The notes beneath the pieces were generated by a model. The model did no database searches. It was not told the DNA's origin and saw nothing but the letters and a program-made list of their open reading frames with translations. Source: an uncultured Pseudomonadota bacterium (GTDB lineage: Bacteria > Pseudomonadota > Gammaproteobacteria > Methylococcales > Methylomonadaceae). From it: a stretch of 47,402 nucleotides of DNA. The position numbers and the translations under genes are program-made. Location of the stretch: positions 1 through 47,402 of the forward strand of contig CAIQDI010000017.1 of NCBI GenBank assembly GCA_903870545.1. The letters are read 5' to 3'. Each line of letters starts with the position of its first letter. Position 1 is the stretch's first letter. Below, one piece after another: positions 9,193 to 17,824 of the stretch.

Positions 9193-9693
9193 TCAATTAT
9201 TTTTATATTTTCCCGTTAATGTTTTCAAGAAAGCGACCACTTTATTGACTTCATCATGGGTGAATTCTTTGTCGCGTTGTACTTTCGCCATGATGTGAAC
9301 CGCATCGTCTAATTTAGCGACGGAACCATCATGAAAATACGGCGACGGGAGTTCAACATTACGCAACACGGGAACTTTGAAAAAATGACGGTCTTTTTCT
9401 AGTTTCGTTACGTCAAATCGTCCATTATCCACTTCGGCTAATTGTCCGCCGCGCAATTTGAAATAATCTTTTTTCACGCCCATTTTTTCAAAAGACAATC
9501 CGCCAAGTGTCACTCCAACATGGCGAGACGTACAATTTCCTTTGAATAAATCATAACCTGCTTTTTTATCAGCGGTCAAAATGGTGGAATTTCCGCGCAA
9601 ATACTGATCGAAAATGGAATTTGGCGTGATTAAGGATTTTTCAAAGGTCGCTATCGCATCCGTGACGGTGATTTTGGTTAATCGGTGAAACAC
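9193..9693 (-). pseudogene. cytochrome c peroxidase, truncated C-terminal fragment
   Basis: About 160 residues matching the C-terminal half of a dihaem cytochrome c peroxidase (DAIATFEKSLITPNSIFDQYL, then FKVPVLRNVELPSPYFHDGSV and a C-terminal VNKVVAFLKTLTG). The N-terminal haem domain and signal peptide are missing: going upstream the frame soon hits a TAG at 9712-9714, and recognisable homology ends near 9680. The remaining haem-binding motif is CTSRH instead of CxxCH, a TGC to CGC change. So it can carry no covalent haem and is a relic. The break coincides with the start of phage-type sequence. Confidence 0.85.
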
Positions 9694-11319
9694 ATTGAAT
9701 ACCGCAAATTTCTAGGACACATTCCCAAAAAAGTAGCGAGTATTCGGCACGAATTAGGCGTGACACAAGCCGCCATTTCGGTGCAAAGTCGGTTGATGCA
9801 CGAAGCCACGGACGATGATGCCAAAGAATCGGCGCGTGAAAATCGCAATGAATTGATTGGCGTTGAAAAACGACTGACCGCCTATTTGTCAAAGTATTTA
9901 CTGCAACGCGATTACAAAGAAAACATTGCCACGCACATTATGAAATTGATTGCGGATGGTGAAATTAACCCCAGTCAAGAACACGCAGTACATGAAATTT
10001 TAAGCGCGAGATTGCATGAACACGGCGCAACGGGTGTGGCGGCAGCTTATAAAAACTTCTCGTTAATCGACACGATGGGTTCGCCGATTTCTGCGATTAC
10101 TCAAATTGGCGATTTCACTTGGGCGTTGTATGAAGGTGGTAGTTTATTCGGTGGATTAAAAGCAATCGGAAATGCGTTGCGTGGCAATGTAGTATTCAAT
10201 AAAACGGACTACGGTTTAGAGCGTATCGCGCAAGAATTCACCGAATCCGATACCTTTGCGGGTGCAGTTGATAAAGTGTTTGGATTAGTTGGCATTAAAG
10301 CGATTACGGGAAAGGCGGTGGATTCATTACTTAATTCCATATCAGACAAGCTCACCCGCCAAGCCAACGCCAATGACGCGAACCTAATTAAAAAACTCGA
10401 AACCTATTTTGAGAGCGGCGCAAATCAGGTCTTGCAAGACTTGAAAAACGGCGTGATTAACGACAATACGCGCATGATGATTTACAGTCGATACTTGGAT
10501 TTTGCGCCAGTAACGCTGTCGGAATTGCCGATTAAATACCAGACGGCGGGTAATGGACGCTTGTTTTACACGCTGAAAACGTACACGCTAAAACTGTTTG
10601 ATGTGTACCGACGCGAAGCGGTAAAAGAGATTTTCTCAGGCGATAAAGCGCGTGCGATTCAAGGCATGAAAAACCTCACGGCGATTTTGGCGTTGTTGAT
10701 GTTGACGGGCGCGGGCGCGGATGAACTGAAAGATTATTTATTAGGCAGAAACACCGACTTTGACGACCGCGTAACCGATAACTTGTGGAAACTGGCAGGC
10801 TTGTCGAAATTCATAACGTGGCAAGTAAGACGCGAAGGCGTTGGCACGGCGGCATTAAAACAAATTCTACCCCCGTTTGCTTTCGTCAATGCCGTTGGTA
10901 ATGACATCATCCACGCCACCGACATCAACCGCCACCCAAAAAATGAAATGTGGATAAATGGATTAGACACCACCAGTTCCATTCCCGTGGTCGGCAAAAT
11001 GATATTTTGGAATTATGGGCGCGGCACGCAAAAGCACAAAGAGCTGTCAGAGATTCGTTTCAAAAAAGAAAAACAGCGTTTGAATGACATTAAAGAAGAA
11101 TTCGAGCAGTTGGAAGGCGAGGACAAAAAACAGTTTTACATCAAAAATAAGGCGGATATGGCACGACTTAAACAGTCCATTCATGTGCAAGGTGTTACGA
11201 ACAAACTAAAATCCAGCATCAACCGCCTACGCGCACAACCTAAAACGGACGCAGGCGACGCAATGATTAAGCGACTTGAAACTAAGCGCGATTTGATTAT
11301 GACGAACTTCAATAAATAA
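9685..11319 (+). CDS. phage-type protein, likely C-terminal remnant of a large polyvalent protein
   Basis: 544 residues from a GTG at 9685; an in-frame stop lies one codon farther upstream, so the frame cannot extend. I do not recognise an enzyme domain. The central part (DYGLERIAQEFTESDTFAG..., GRLFYTLKTYTLKLFDVYRREAVKEI, then a hydrophobic AILALLMLTGAGADELKDYL) resembles the tail of large polyvalent proteins of phages and integrative elements, with hydrophobic segments and a charged C terminus (KKEKQRLNDIKEEFEQLEGEDKK, partly coiled coil). It probably lost its N-terminal domains at the junction with the peroxidase fragment, with which it overlaps by 9 bases in antisense. No ribosome site is convincing. 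A bidirectional terminator follows. Confidence 0.5.
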   Translation: MKHIEYRKFLGHIPKKVASIRHELGVTQAAISVQSRLMHEATDDDAKESARENRNELIGVEKRLTAYLSKYLLQRDYKENIATHIMKLIADGEINPSQEHAVHEILSARLHEHGATGVAAAYKNFSLIDTMGSPISAITQIGDFTWALYEGGSLFGGLKAIGNALRGNVVFNKTDYGLERIAQEFTESDTFAGAVDKVFGLVGIKAITGKAVDSLLNSISDKLTRQANANDANLIKKLETYFESGANQVLQDLKNGVINDNTRMMIYSRYLDFAPVTLSELPIKYQTAGNGRLFYTLKTYTLKLFDVYRREAVKEIFSGDKARAIQGMKNLTAILALLMLTGAGADELKDYLLGRNTDFDDRVTDNLWKLAGLSKFITWQVRREGVGTAALKQILPPFAFVNAVGNDIIHATDINRHPKNEMWINGLDTTSSIPVVGKMIFWNYGRGTQKHKELSEIRFKKEKQRLNDIKEEFEQLEGEDKKQFYIKNKADMARLKQSIHVQGVTNKLKSSINRLRAQPKTDAGDAMIKRLETKRDLIMTNFNK

Positions 11320-11332
11320 TCGACACAAAAAA

Positions 11333-11363
11333 GCCGCGTCGAACTTAATCAACGCGGCTTTTT
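11333..11363. terminator. bidirectional intrinsic terminator
   Basis: Stem GCCGCGT / ACGCGGC with a 12-base loop, T5 on the plus side and a matching A-run before the left arm. It can terminate both the phage-type gene and the convergent HEPN gene. Confidence 0.85.
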
Positions 11364-11381
11364 ACTGCTGAAAATTATGGA

Positions 11382-11792
11382 TTATTGCGCGGCAAATTCT
11401 GCTAATTCATCAAGTAAGGGGTTCAAGGTTTCAATGCTGTCTTTGTATCCTTTACAATCAATCAAAAAATTGTATCGATACACCTCAGCGCAAACTGAAA
11501 TCCAACGTAATGCTGATTGATATTTGCTTGCATCGGTTTTAAATCCAGTTTCTTTTATAGTCTGCTCAAATAATCGCTCCAGTTTATGTGTTAATGGATA
11601 AGCACCAAATTCACTGCGGGTTTCTAGTAGGTGCTTAAAAAGCAGTTCAAACATTTGTTGATAATGAAAACAGTGCAAAGAGCAGTCTTTAACGGGTGTT
11701 TGACTGATTACGTCGCAGGCTACCGCGTGTTCCCACGCTTTACCGCCTAAGTTTTTGACGTTTTCAAACGCCTTGAGTTTTTCTGCGTACAT
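11382..11792 (-). CDS. HEPN domain protein (orphan)
   Basis: 136 residues, almost entirely helical, with the HEPN-like core HYQQMFELLFKHLLE followed by GAYPLTHKLERLFEQ and a C-terminal helix pair. HEPN proteins are often toxins (ribonucleases, with an RxxxxH motif) paired with a nucleotidyltransferase antitoxin. No such partner gene lies next to it, and I do not see a proper R(x4-6)H motif, so ribonuclease activity is doubtful. The ATG at 11792 has a clear AGGAGA site 5 bases upstream, so it may be expressed. It lies between phage-type sequence and a broken integrase, and is probably cargo of the same element. Confidence 0.6.
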   Translation of the reverse strand: MYAEKLKAFENVKNLGGKAWEHAVACDVISQTPVKDCSLHCFHYQQMFELLFKHLLETRSEFGAYPLTHKLERLFEQTIKETGFKTDASKYQSALRWISVCAEVYRYNFLIDCKGYKDSIETLNPLLDELAEFAAQ

Positions 11793-11829
11793 GATTCTCT
11801 CCTATTTTTTTCGTCAGATTGTGCCACGT

Positions 11830-12360
11830 CCGACCATTTAGCGGCGATGATGCGCTTCACTTTGGCAACAGGCTTGCGTGAATCTAACGTGACGCAATTG
11901 GCATGGTCGCACATAAACCTGCCCCAGCGTCAAGCGTGGATTCATGCTGACCTTACAAAAAGTAAGCGGTCAATCGCCGTCCCTTTAAACGACAATGCCA
12001 TGGCAATTTTACGGCGACAAGTCGGTAAAAATGAAAACCGCGTGTTTACATATAAAAGGTGACGGTGTTGGCACAGCAAACACGAGGGCGTGGCGCAATG
12101 CACTTGAACGCGAGGGAATTAAGGATTTTCGCTGGCATGATTTACGGCACACTTGGGCGAGTTGGCACGCACAAAGCGGAACGCCGCTGCACGTTTTACA
12201 GGAATTAGGCGGGTGGTCGTCAAGCGATATGGTACGACGTTACGCGCATTTATCACAACAGCATCTTGCAAGCTATGCGGATAATGTTTGTGAAAAAGTG
12301 GTCACAAATTGGTCACACTCACAAAAAAGCCCTGCTAACGTTAAACGTCGCAGGGCTTGA
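11830..12360 (+). pseudogene. tyrosine recombinase (phage integrase), N-truncated and frameshifted
   Basis: Only the catalytic half is present, starting near HLAAMMRFTLATGLRESNV, which carries the first catalytic arginine. Reading stops after VFTYKR at 12062, but the following sequence in the +1 frame gives KGDGVGTANTRAWRNAL, RWHDLRHTW (HxxR), LQELGGW and RYAHLS with the active-site tyrosine. One extra A in the aaaa run near 12055-12058 explains the shift. The N-terminal core-binding domain is missing. It reads toward the 3' end of tRNA-Thr, the usual position of an integrase at its attachment site. It is inactive as it stands. Confidence 0.85.
12322..12357 (-). terminator. intrinsic terminator of the tRNA cluster
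   Basis: On the minus strand AGCCCTGC and GCAGGGCT form an 8-bp stem with a 14-base loop followed by T6. It lies just past tRNA-Thr and inside the last codons of the integrase fragment on the other strand. Confidence 0.85.
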
Positions 12361-12366
12361 TATTTA

Positions 12367-12442
<76 letters not shown>

Positions 12443-12447
12443 ACATT

Positions 12448-12521
12448 TGGAGGCTGCGAGCGGAGTCGAACCGCTCTAGATGGCTTTGCAGGCCACTGCA
12501 TAACCGATTTGCTACGCAGCC
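12448..12521 (-). tRNA. tRNA-Cys(GCA)
   Basis: 74 bases with encoded CCA. Acceptor GGCTGCG pairs with CGCAGCC, the anticodon loop is CTGCAAA (GCA, cysteine), and the small D-arm and U discriminator match bacterial tRNA-Cys. Separated from tRNA-Thr by 5 bases. Confidence 0.95.
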
Positions 12522-12530
12522 AAGATAAAC

Positions 12531-12559
12531 AAAAAAGCCGCGATGTTCGCGGCTTTTTT
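12531..12559. terminator. symmetrical hairpin between tRNA-Gly and tRNA-Cys
   Basis: GCCGCGA / TCGCGGC with a 3-base loop, flanked by A6 and T6, a strong intrinsic terminator on both strands. It would partly separate tRNA-Gly transcription from the Cys-Thr pair, unless the latter has its own promoter or is fed by read-through. Confidence 0.85.
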
Positions 12560-12566
12560 AAAATTT

Positions 12567-12641
12567 TGGAGCGGGAAACGAGATTCGAACTCGCGACCCC
12601 AACCTTGGCAAGGTTGTGCTCTACCACTGAGCTATTCCCGC
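12567..12641 (-). tRNA. tRNA-Gly(GCC)
   Basis: 75 bases with encoded CCA. Acceptor GCGGGAA pairs with TTCCCGC, the anticodon loop centre is GCC (glycine), and the T-arm is GAGTTCGAATCTC. It is first in the minus-strand tRNA cluster. Confidence 0.95.
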
Positions 12642-12712
12642 GTTTCAATGCTTGAAACGATTCGTGTATATTAAAAAAAAATCTCCAACTCGTCAACCTT
12701 TTTCATGAATTT

Positions 12713-13249
12713 TTAAAGATTCACTGCCAAAACCCAACCAATCGTTCCATTGCACATTTCTTCATCAATTTGAACTTTTGCAAATACATCTTTTTTTCCA
12801 TAAGCATCTTGTTTATCTAAAACAGTAACGTGCGTACCTTCAGGGAATTTACGACACTCTTCAGTTTTGTTTTCGTCATCATCAAAAGCTGCAATTGCAC
12901 CCGGTGTTGCCACCAAACGGATAATCGTTTGCTCGCCATCCTCTGCCGCTGCATTTGGACTTTGTAGCGTATATTTTTGACCAGCTGCTAAATTTTTGGG
13001 TGCAGAACTCGGTAATGTTTTTTCATTACCACCCAACATCGCCAATATTAAAACAACGCCAACAACACCCGCAATTGCACCATAAAAGATTTTCGCATTA
13101 TTTTCTTTTAAACTCATCACAGAAGCAAGAATGCCTAACGGCGGATTTGCTTTAGATTCAGCAGTTGTTTCTGCTTTTGCAGATTCAGACGTAGCATTCA
13201 CTTCCGCCACTACAGTTTCAACTATCGGATTTGTATTTTCTTCGCTCAT
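12713..13249 (-). CDS. single-pass membrane protein with a C-terminal SH3-like domain
   Basis: 178 residues from the ATG at 13249, which has AGGA 7 bases upstream; an earlier in-frame start would add a low-complexity tail and is not preferred. The N-terminal third is acidic and disordered, rich in Glu, Ala and Thr. One membrane helix follows (IFYGAIAGVVGVVLILAML, near 76-94). The C-terminal part (FPEGTHVTVLDKQDAYGKKDVFAKVQ ... GTIGWVLAVNL) has the outline of a bacterial SH3 domain, with two cysteines (TEECRKF, EEMCNG). Likely exposed to the periplasm. Function unknown. Confidence 0.65.
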   Translation of the reverse strand: MSEENTNPIVETVVAEVNATSESAKAETTAESKANPPLGILASVMSLKENNAKIFYGAIAGVVGVVLILAMLGGNEKTLPSSAPKNLAAGQKYTLQSPNAAAEDGEQTIIRLVATPGAIAAFDDDENKTEECRKFPEGTHVTVLDKQDAYGKKDVFAKVQIDEEMCNGTIGWVLAVNL

Positions 13250-13327
13250 TGTATCCTCACTCTTTTTGTTTAAATTGTTATTATTAGTTTTGTCGCGCCA
13301 CAAAAGCGCAACGGCATTTTACCTGGA

Positions 13328-14119
13328 TTATCCCTTGCGCGTCATCATTCCTTTTGACGGATTGTAACCAACAATTGCCGCCGCCATAAACAGCACAAAT
13401 GCCACAGTCGTATAAATAAATGCAAACGTATTAAATTGACCGTACAGCGCGAAACGAATCAGTTCGACTGCTTGTGAAAATGGATTATATTGCGCTAATA
13501 AATATAAAAATTCGCTCGATTCTTTCATTTTCCACAGCGGATATAACGCCGTTGACATAAAGAATAGCGGAAAAATGACAAAATTCATCACGCCTGCAAA
13601 ATTTTCGAGTTGTTTAATAAACGACGACAGCAACAAACCCAACGCGCCCAACATTAAACCTGATAAAATTAACGGCAAAATCACCCACGCATAACCTTCC
13701 AACGGCGCACGAATATCATAACTCCACGCAATCGCCAGAAAAATATACACCTGTAAAATCGACACGCCGGTTCCCGCTAACAATTTACTCAGCAGCAAAA
13801 ACCAACGCGGCAACGGACTCACCAACAAAATTCGCATACTGCCCATTTCGCGGTCGTACACCATCGACAATGAACTTTGCATTCCGTTAAACAACTGAAT
13901 CATGCCAATCAAACCCGGCGTGATATACACTTCGTACAAAATATACGTTTCATAAGGCGGAGTAATCGCCAACCCCAACGCAGCGCGAAATCCTGCCGCA
14001 AATACAAATAACCAAATTAACGGACGCACCAACGCCGAAATAAACCGCTCTCGTTGCGTGAAAAAGCGGCTCAATTCACGCCCAATAATACCCATCATCG
14101 CTCGCCAATAATGAATCAT
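13328..14119 (-). CDS. ABC-2 type transporter permease (ATPase partner absent)
   Basis: About 263 residues from the ATG at 14119 (MIHYWRAMMGIIGREL). Six membrane helices and the ABC-2 family feature of a cytoplasmic loop with VYDREMGSMRILLVSPLPR, then a C-terminal YNPFSQAVELIRFALYG. Such permeases export polysaccharides, drugs or other molecules with a separate ATP-binding subunit. None lies next to it; upstream sits a truncated PAS gene. The open frame continues 64 codons farther upstream, but that stretch (RAEEYRHYEGGRIEPF) is unlike the start of this family and may be the end of another gene. Substrate unknown. Confidence 0.75.
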   Translation of the reverse strand: MIHYWRAMMGIIGRELSRFFTQRERFISALVRPLIWLFVFAAGFRAALGLAITPPYETYILYEVYITPGLIGMIQLFNGMQSSLSMVYDREMGSMRILLVSPLPRWFLLLSKLLAGTGVSILQVYIFLAIAWSYDIRAPLEGYAWVILPLILSGLMLGALGLLLSSFIKQLENFAGVMNFVIFPLFFMSTALYPLWKMKESSEFLYLLAQYNPFSQAVELIRFALYGQFNTFAFIYTTVAFVLFMAAAIVGYNPSKGMMTRKG

Positions 14120-14286
14120 GAGAAACCTACAAATTGAATTTTTTTTTGCTCTACTGTTTTTTGAAAATATATTTTGTTCATTGTTTGTCCTAATAAGTAG
14201 CGAAAAACCCGGCTGTTCAGGGAAGCGCGGGGTAAATGGTTCAATTCGACCGCCTTCATAGTGGCGATATTCTTCTGCTCTTTGTG

Positions 14287-14952
14287 TTAATACCGCCGCC
14301 TTAAAATCCATATCTGAGTTAAATTAGGCATCTCTATTCCCTTTTTCAAAACAGCTGGAATACCTTCCGTCAAGATTAACTTAGCTGCCCATTCTGAGTG
14401 TAAATTATTGATTTTTAATTTAGATATATCGGTTTTATCCGTCAATCCGACCAGTCTTCTTGCGGTTAAATTAAGATATTTCAGATTAGCTTGCATATCC
14501 GCCATGCCGATGAAATCAGAAGATTCATCAATAATTTTTAGCAAACGTTCACGTTCAGCACTCATAGCTTTTTGGGAAGTAATATCACGAGTAAAACTAA
14601 AACATACCTTTTCGCCATTCAACTCAATCGGACGAACGGTAACGCTAGCGTTATAAATAGTGCCATCTTTTCGTATGTGCCGTGTTTAAAATTCAACACG
14701 TTTGTTTTGTTGAAATAACGTGTGAATAAAATTCATCAGTTCGTCTTTCGGAAGATCAACATCCCACTGTGAAGCGTGCATTCCAATTATTTCAGCGCGA
14801 CTGTAACCTAACATGGTTCCGAATGAATCACTGCAATCAAATAAATTTCCATTTTCATTGACTATGGCGATGCCATCACTGGCATTAAGAAACAACGCTA
14901 AATTTTTATCGCTTTCTTTGCAACTATTTGTGAATTTCTTGTGCGCCGACAC
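14287..14952 (-). pseudogene. PAS-domain signalling protein, broken
   Basis: Two PAS modules in one frame: NASDGIAIVNENGNLFDCSDSFGTMLGYSRAEIIGMH, then DESSDFIGMADMQANLKYLNLTARRLVGL. They are separated by one TAA (about 14685-14687), where the family pattern VEFETRHIRKDG predicts a GAA codon. The linker TRHIRKDGTIYNASVTVRPIELNGEKVCFSFTRDIT reads on in frame past the stop. The 3' end is lost: homology ends near residue GIEMPN and the frame stops at 14287. A possible original start lies at 15032 (MSNSQMAISAAAKAATDARAIN) in another frame. It is a relic of a sensor kinase or cyclase; no output domain survives. Confidence 0.8.
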
Positions 14953-15472
14953 TGACGGGGCGCACGGTTGATTGCCCGCGCATCGGTTGCCGCTTTTGCT
15001 GCTGCACTGATAGCCATTTGACTATTGCTCATTATTTTATTATTAGGTTGAAAAACTCGAACCTGCTATTCATTCGCTATGCAATTCTAAAATACCGTTA
15101 CACGTCTTAACACCGTTTCTTGTTCGCATAACAACAGGTTCATAAACGGGTGTGCCAATTATTTTTATAATTAAAACAATTAGTTGCTCTACTTTTATAG
15201 AATTTAAACGAGGGAAAATAGCGGGATTAAGTGTTCAATTATCAAACACGATTTATATTTTACCCGTTCATATTTGCGGTTTTAAAAGCGTTGCATGTGT
15301 GATTTATACAATGTGGTGAAATTGTGTTAAATTTAAAACCATGAAAACGACAGGGCGTTGGACGTTTGCGGACGACCGTTGAAGCTCATTCACAACGAGT
15401 ATAAATCTGTGACGTGAGCGAATTTGAACACCTACTATTTTCAAAATATTCCTCACCCTTACCTAAAATTAA
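14953..15472. other. intergenic region without a recognised gene
   Basis: About 520 bases. The left part (14953-15032) may be the frameshifted beginning of the PAS relic. The rest is AT-rich with short hairpins and no reading frame I can support. A plus-strand transcript may begin here, because an intrinsic terminator lies at 15662-15697. Confidence 0.5.
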
Positions 15473-15518
15473 ATGACCATTACACGCAATCTTGAATTAT
15501 TTTTACTAAAAAATTTAC

Positions 15519-15614
<96 letters not shown>

Positions 15615-15661
15615 AAAATTGTGTGGCTGTTTTAAGCGATGTCAACCTATTATTTGCTGAA

Positions 15662-15697
15662 AACCCGCGACTGCATTGCGCTCGCGGGTTTTTTATT
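15662..15697 (+). terminator. intrinsic terminator after the GCAA tract
   Basis: AACCCGCGA / TCGCGGGTT, a 9-bp stem with an 11-base loop, then TTTTATT. It implies a transcript through the microsatellite on the plus strand. Confidence 0.85.
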
Positions 15698-15749
15698 GTC
15701 TAAATTTTTTCAATTATCAACGGATGTTATGCGAGGCTAAAGCAAAAGC

Positions 15750-15881
15750 AAATCCCCCTGCCCTATCGGGCTGTCCGCTTCAAAAAGGGAGCGAAAGAGT
15801 AAAAAGCAACGGCTTTGGCTTTTGATTTTAATGGTTCCCCCCCTTTTTGAACGGGGAGCGGCGATAGCCGCAGGGGGATTT
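15750..15881. repeat. nested palindromic intergenic element (MITE- or REP-like)
   Basis: Outer arms AAATCCCCCTGC and GCAGGGGGATTT (12 of 12) enclose a second pair TTCAAAAAGGG / CCCTTTTTGAA and a further small hairpin, about 130 bases in all. It codes for nothing and sits between the terminator and the kinase gene. The shape is typical of repeated, mobile intergenic palindromes. Confidence 0.65.
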
Positions 15882-15942
15882 TCTTTAATCTTGCGCCACA
15901 TTAGTGATTAACAAAACCAAGAACACAACCGAGGATGTAAAA

Positions 15943-17646
15943 ATGGAAATCAACAAAACCACCACTAAAAAACGTTCTGTCACCTTGGTTACTTACGCCT
16001 TGTGCGGCTTGGCGATAATCGCTATTTTAATTTTAACCAGTGTGAACGCCATCAAAATGGATCAATTGCTTCAGGATGAATTGCATGTCCGAGTCACCGA
16101 TGTGGTCAGCATTCTGGCTAAAAACGTGATTGATGGCGATTTGCATAGTCAAGTGCGAACGCTTGCCGATAAAAGAAGTGCCGCATTTAGTAAAATAAAA
16201 AACGATTTAGTCGAAGTGCGTCAGCGAAGCACCAGTATCGCTAACATTTACACCATGCGAAGACTCAACGATGGCACGGTGATTTTCGTCGTGGATGGTT
16301 CAGAAAAAGATCAAAATGAAATCGGCGATGTTTATCCACAAAAATCCGTGACTAAAGTATTGACAGACGCATTCAATGCCACGCCCGAAACTGCCACAAT
16401 TTATACTGAAACCGAGATTTATACCGATGATTGGGGAACGTGGTTATCAGCTTACGCCCCCATTTTTACGTCTTCCGGCAAACTCGATGGCATTATTGGC
16501 ATTGACATATCCGCTGAAATTATTCAGGCGCATGAGTTGGAACACCGCAAAGTTTTTTTCATAGTCGGCTTCGCGGTGATGTTAATGACGTTACTCTTCG
16601 TGTTGTGGTTGATGCGTTTTATTGCAAAAGTAAATTCAGAACTGGAACAAGCGAATGCAAAATTGGCGTTTGAAAATGCAGAAAAAGAAAAACGAGCCGA
16701 TGAACTCCTGATTGCGAACGACGAGTTGGCGTTTGAAAATGCAGAAAAAGAAAAACGAGCCGATGAACTCCTGATTGCGAACGACGAGTTGGCGTTTCAA
16801 AATGCAGAAAAAGAAAAACGAGCGGCTGAACTGGCTGATTTTCACACTAAAAACGATTTGTTAAACAGTCAATTGAATCACCTCCAAAAGCTAGAAAGTA
16901 TCGGACGAATGACTGCCGGAATGGCTCACGAGTTCAATAACATTTTGGGTTGCATCCTCGGTTATAACGAGATGAATCAATACGTCAGTGACGATATGAC
17001 CGATGAAAAATTAAAAGCGGAATTGGACAATAACACCGAACAAGTGAGTTTAGCGGTGAAACGCGCGGCGGATTTAATTAACCAAATGCTGACTTATTGT
17101 CGCCAAGATGATGCGTCCAACGCAAAAATCGATGTTCAACCGACGCACGCGCTAATAGAAGAGGTTTTGATAAGATTGCGTCCTACGTTACCTCGTCGAA
17201 TCAAAATTGAAACCGCGTTTGAGAGTGACGAAATTATTGAAATCGACGCGCTAGATTTACAGCAAATCCTGACCAATTTAGTTCTCAATGCGCGTGATGC
17301 AATGAAAGAGCACGGTGGAATTCTGACCATTTCGTTGAGAACTGTCACGAATATAAAAGACGAGTGTGTGACGTGTGCCTCTGTTATTGACGGCGACTTT
17401 ATTCAATTGAGCATCGCCGATAACGGCACGGGCATCGAACCGACAATAATCAGTCGTATTTTCGATCCGTTTTTCACCACTAAATCTCAAGGCGAAGGCG
17501 CGGGATTAGGGTTGTCGGTGGTGGTCGGTTTAGTGGCTAAATCGGGCGGACATATTTTGGTGGAATCGAATCAAAGTAAATTCAATCACGGCACCGAATT
17601 TAAATTATTATTTCCTATGCCGACGACAAATTTTCTACTGGCGTAA
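15943..17646 (+). CDS. membrane sensor histidine kinase without receiver
   Basis: 567 residues from the ATG at 15943, with GAGG 8 bases upstream; a GTG farther upstream is less likely. Membrane helix one (about 16-36) and helix two (about 205-227, VGFAVMLMTLLFVLWLM) flank a periplasmic sensor domain resembling the Cache type (DDWGTWLSAYAPIFTSSGKLDGIIGIDIS). A coiled coil built from a 21-residue repeat follows. The kinase core has H329 in GMAHEFNNILG, the N box NLVLNARDAM, the G1 box DNGTGIEP, FDPFFTTK and the G2 box GEGAGLGLS, all intact. No receiver domain is attached and no response-regulator gene is adjacent. Input and output are unknown. A paralogue lies at 23263. Confidence 0.9.
   Translation: MEINKTTTKKRSVTLVTYALCGLAIIAILILTSVNAIKMDQLLQDELHVRVTDVVSILAKNVIDGDLHSQVRTLADKRSAAFSKIKNDLVEVRQRSTSIANIYTMRRLNDGTVIFVVDGSEKDQNEIGDVYPQKSVTKVLTDAFNATPETATIYTETEIYTDDWGTWLSAYAPIFTSSGKLDGIIGIDISAEIIQAHELEHRKVFFIVGFAVMLMTLLFVLWLMRFIAKVNSELEQANAKLAFENAEKEKRADELLIANDELAFENAEKEKRADELLIANDELAFQNAEKEKRAAELADFHTKNDLLNSQLNHLQKLESIGRMTAGMAHEFNNILGCILGYNEMNQYVSDDMTDEKLKAELDNNTEQVSLAVKRAADLINQMLTYCRQDDASNAKIDVQPTHALIEEVLIRLRPTLPRRIKIETAFESDEIIEIDALDLQQILTNLVLNARDAMKEHGGILTISLRTVTNIKDECVTCASVIDGDFIQLSIADNGTGIEPTIISRIFDPFFTTKSQGEGAGLGLSVVVGLVAKSGGHILVESNQSKFNHGTEFKLLFPMPTTNFLLA
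16663..16830 (+). repeat. 63-bp in-frame tandem repeat in the kinase coiled coil
   Basis: The sequence starting ttggcgtttgaaaatgcag recurs at 16663, 16726 and 16789, a period of 63 bases or 21 codons (unit ENAEKEKRADELLIANDELAF, shown here only as the repeat's content). The first two copies are essentially identical; the third diverges after about 33 bases. It lengthens the linker helix by three heptads per copy. Confidence 0.9.
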
Positions 17647-17824
17647 ATGTTTCAGCATCCAGAACTGCAAAACCGCCTGTTGAACCAACTCGAAAGGCGA
17701 TTTTTTAGGGTCGCGCAACGAAAAACCGATCAAAAAATGCTAAAATTTTCACCACGTTAACAGTTGGAATCGCCCGCGTATTTGTTATTAAACCGTTAAG
17801 CGACTACCAACGCCCGTTTCACCA

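Noticed and set aside
9640-9720. Copy of the tRNA-Thr 3' end as an attachment site at the left junction
   Set aside because: I compared the junction with the tRNA 3' sequence and found no match, so element borders cannot be fixed this way.
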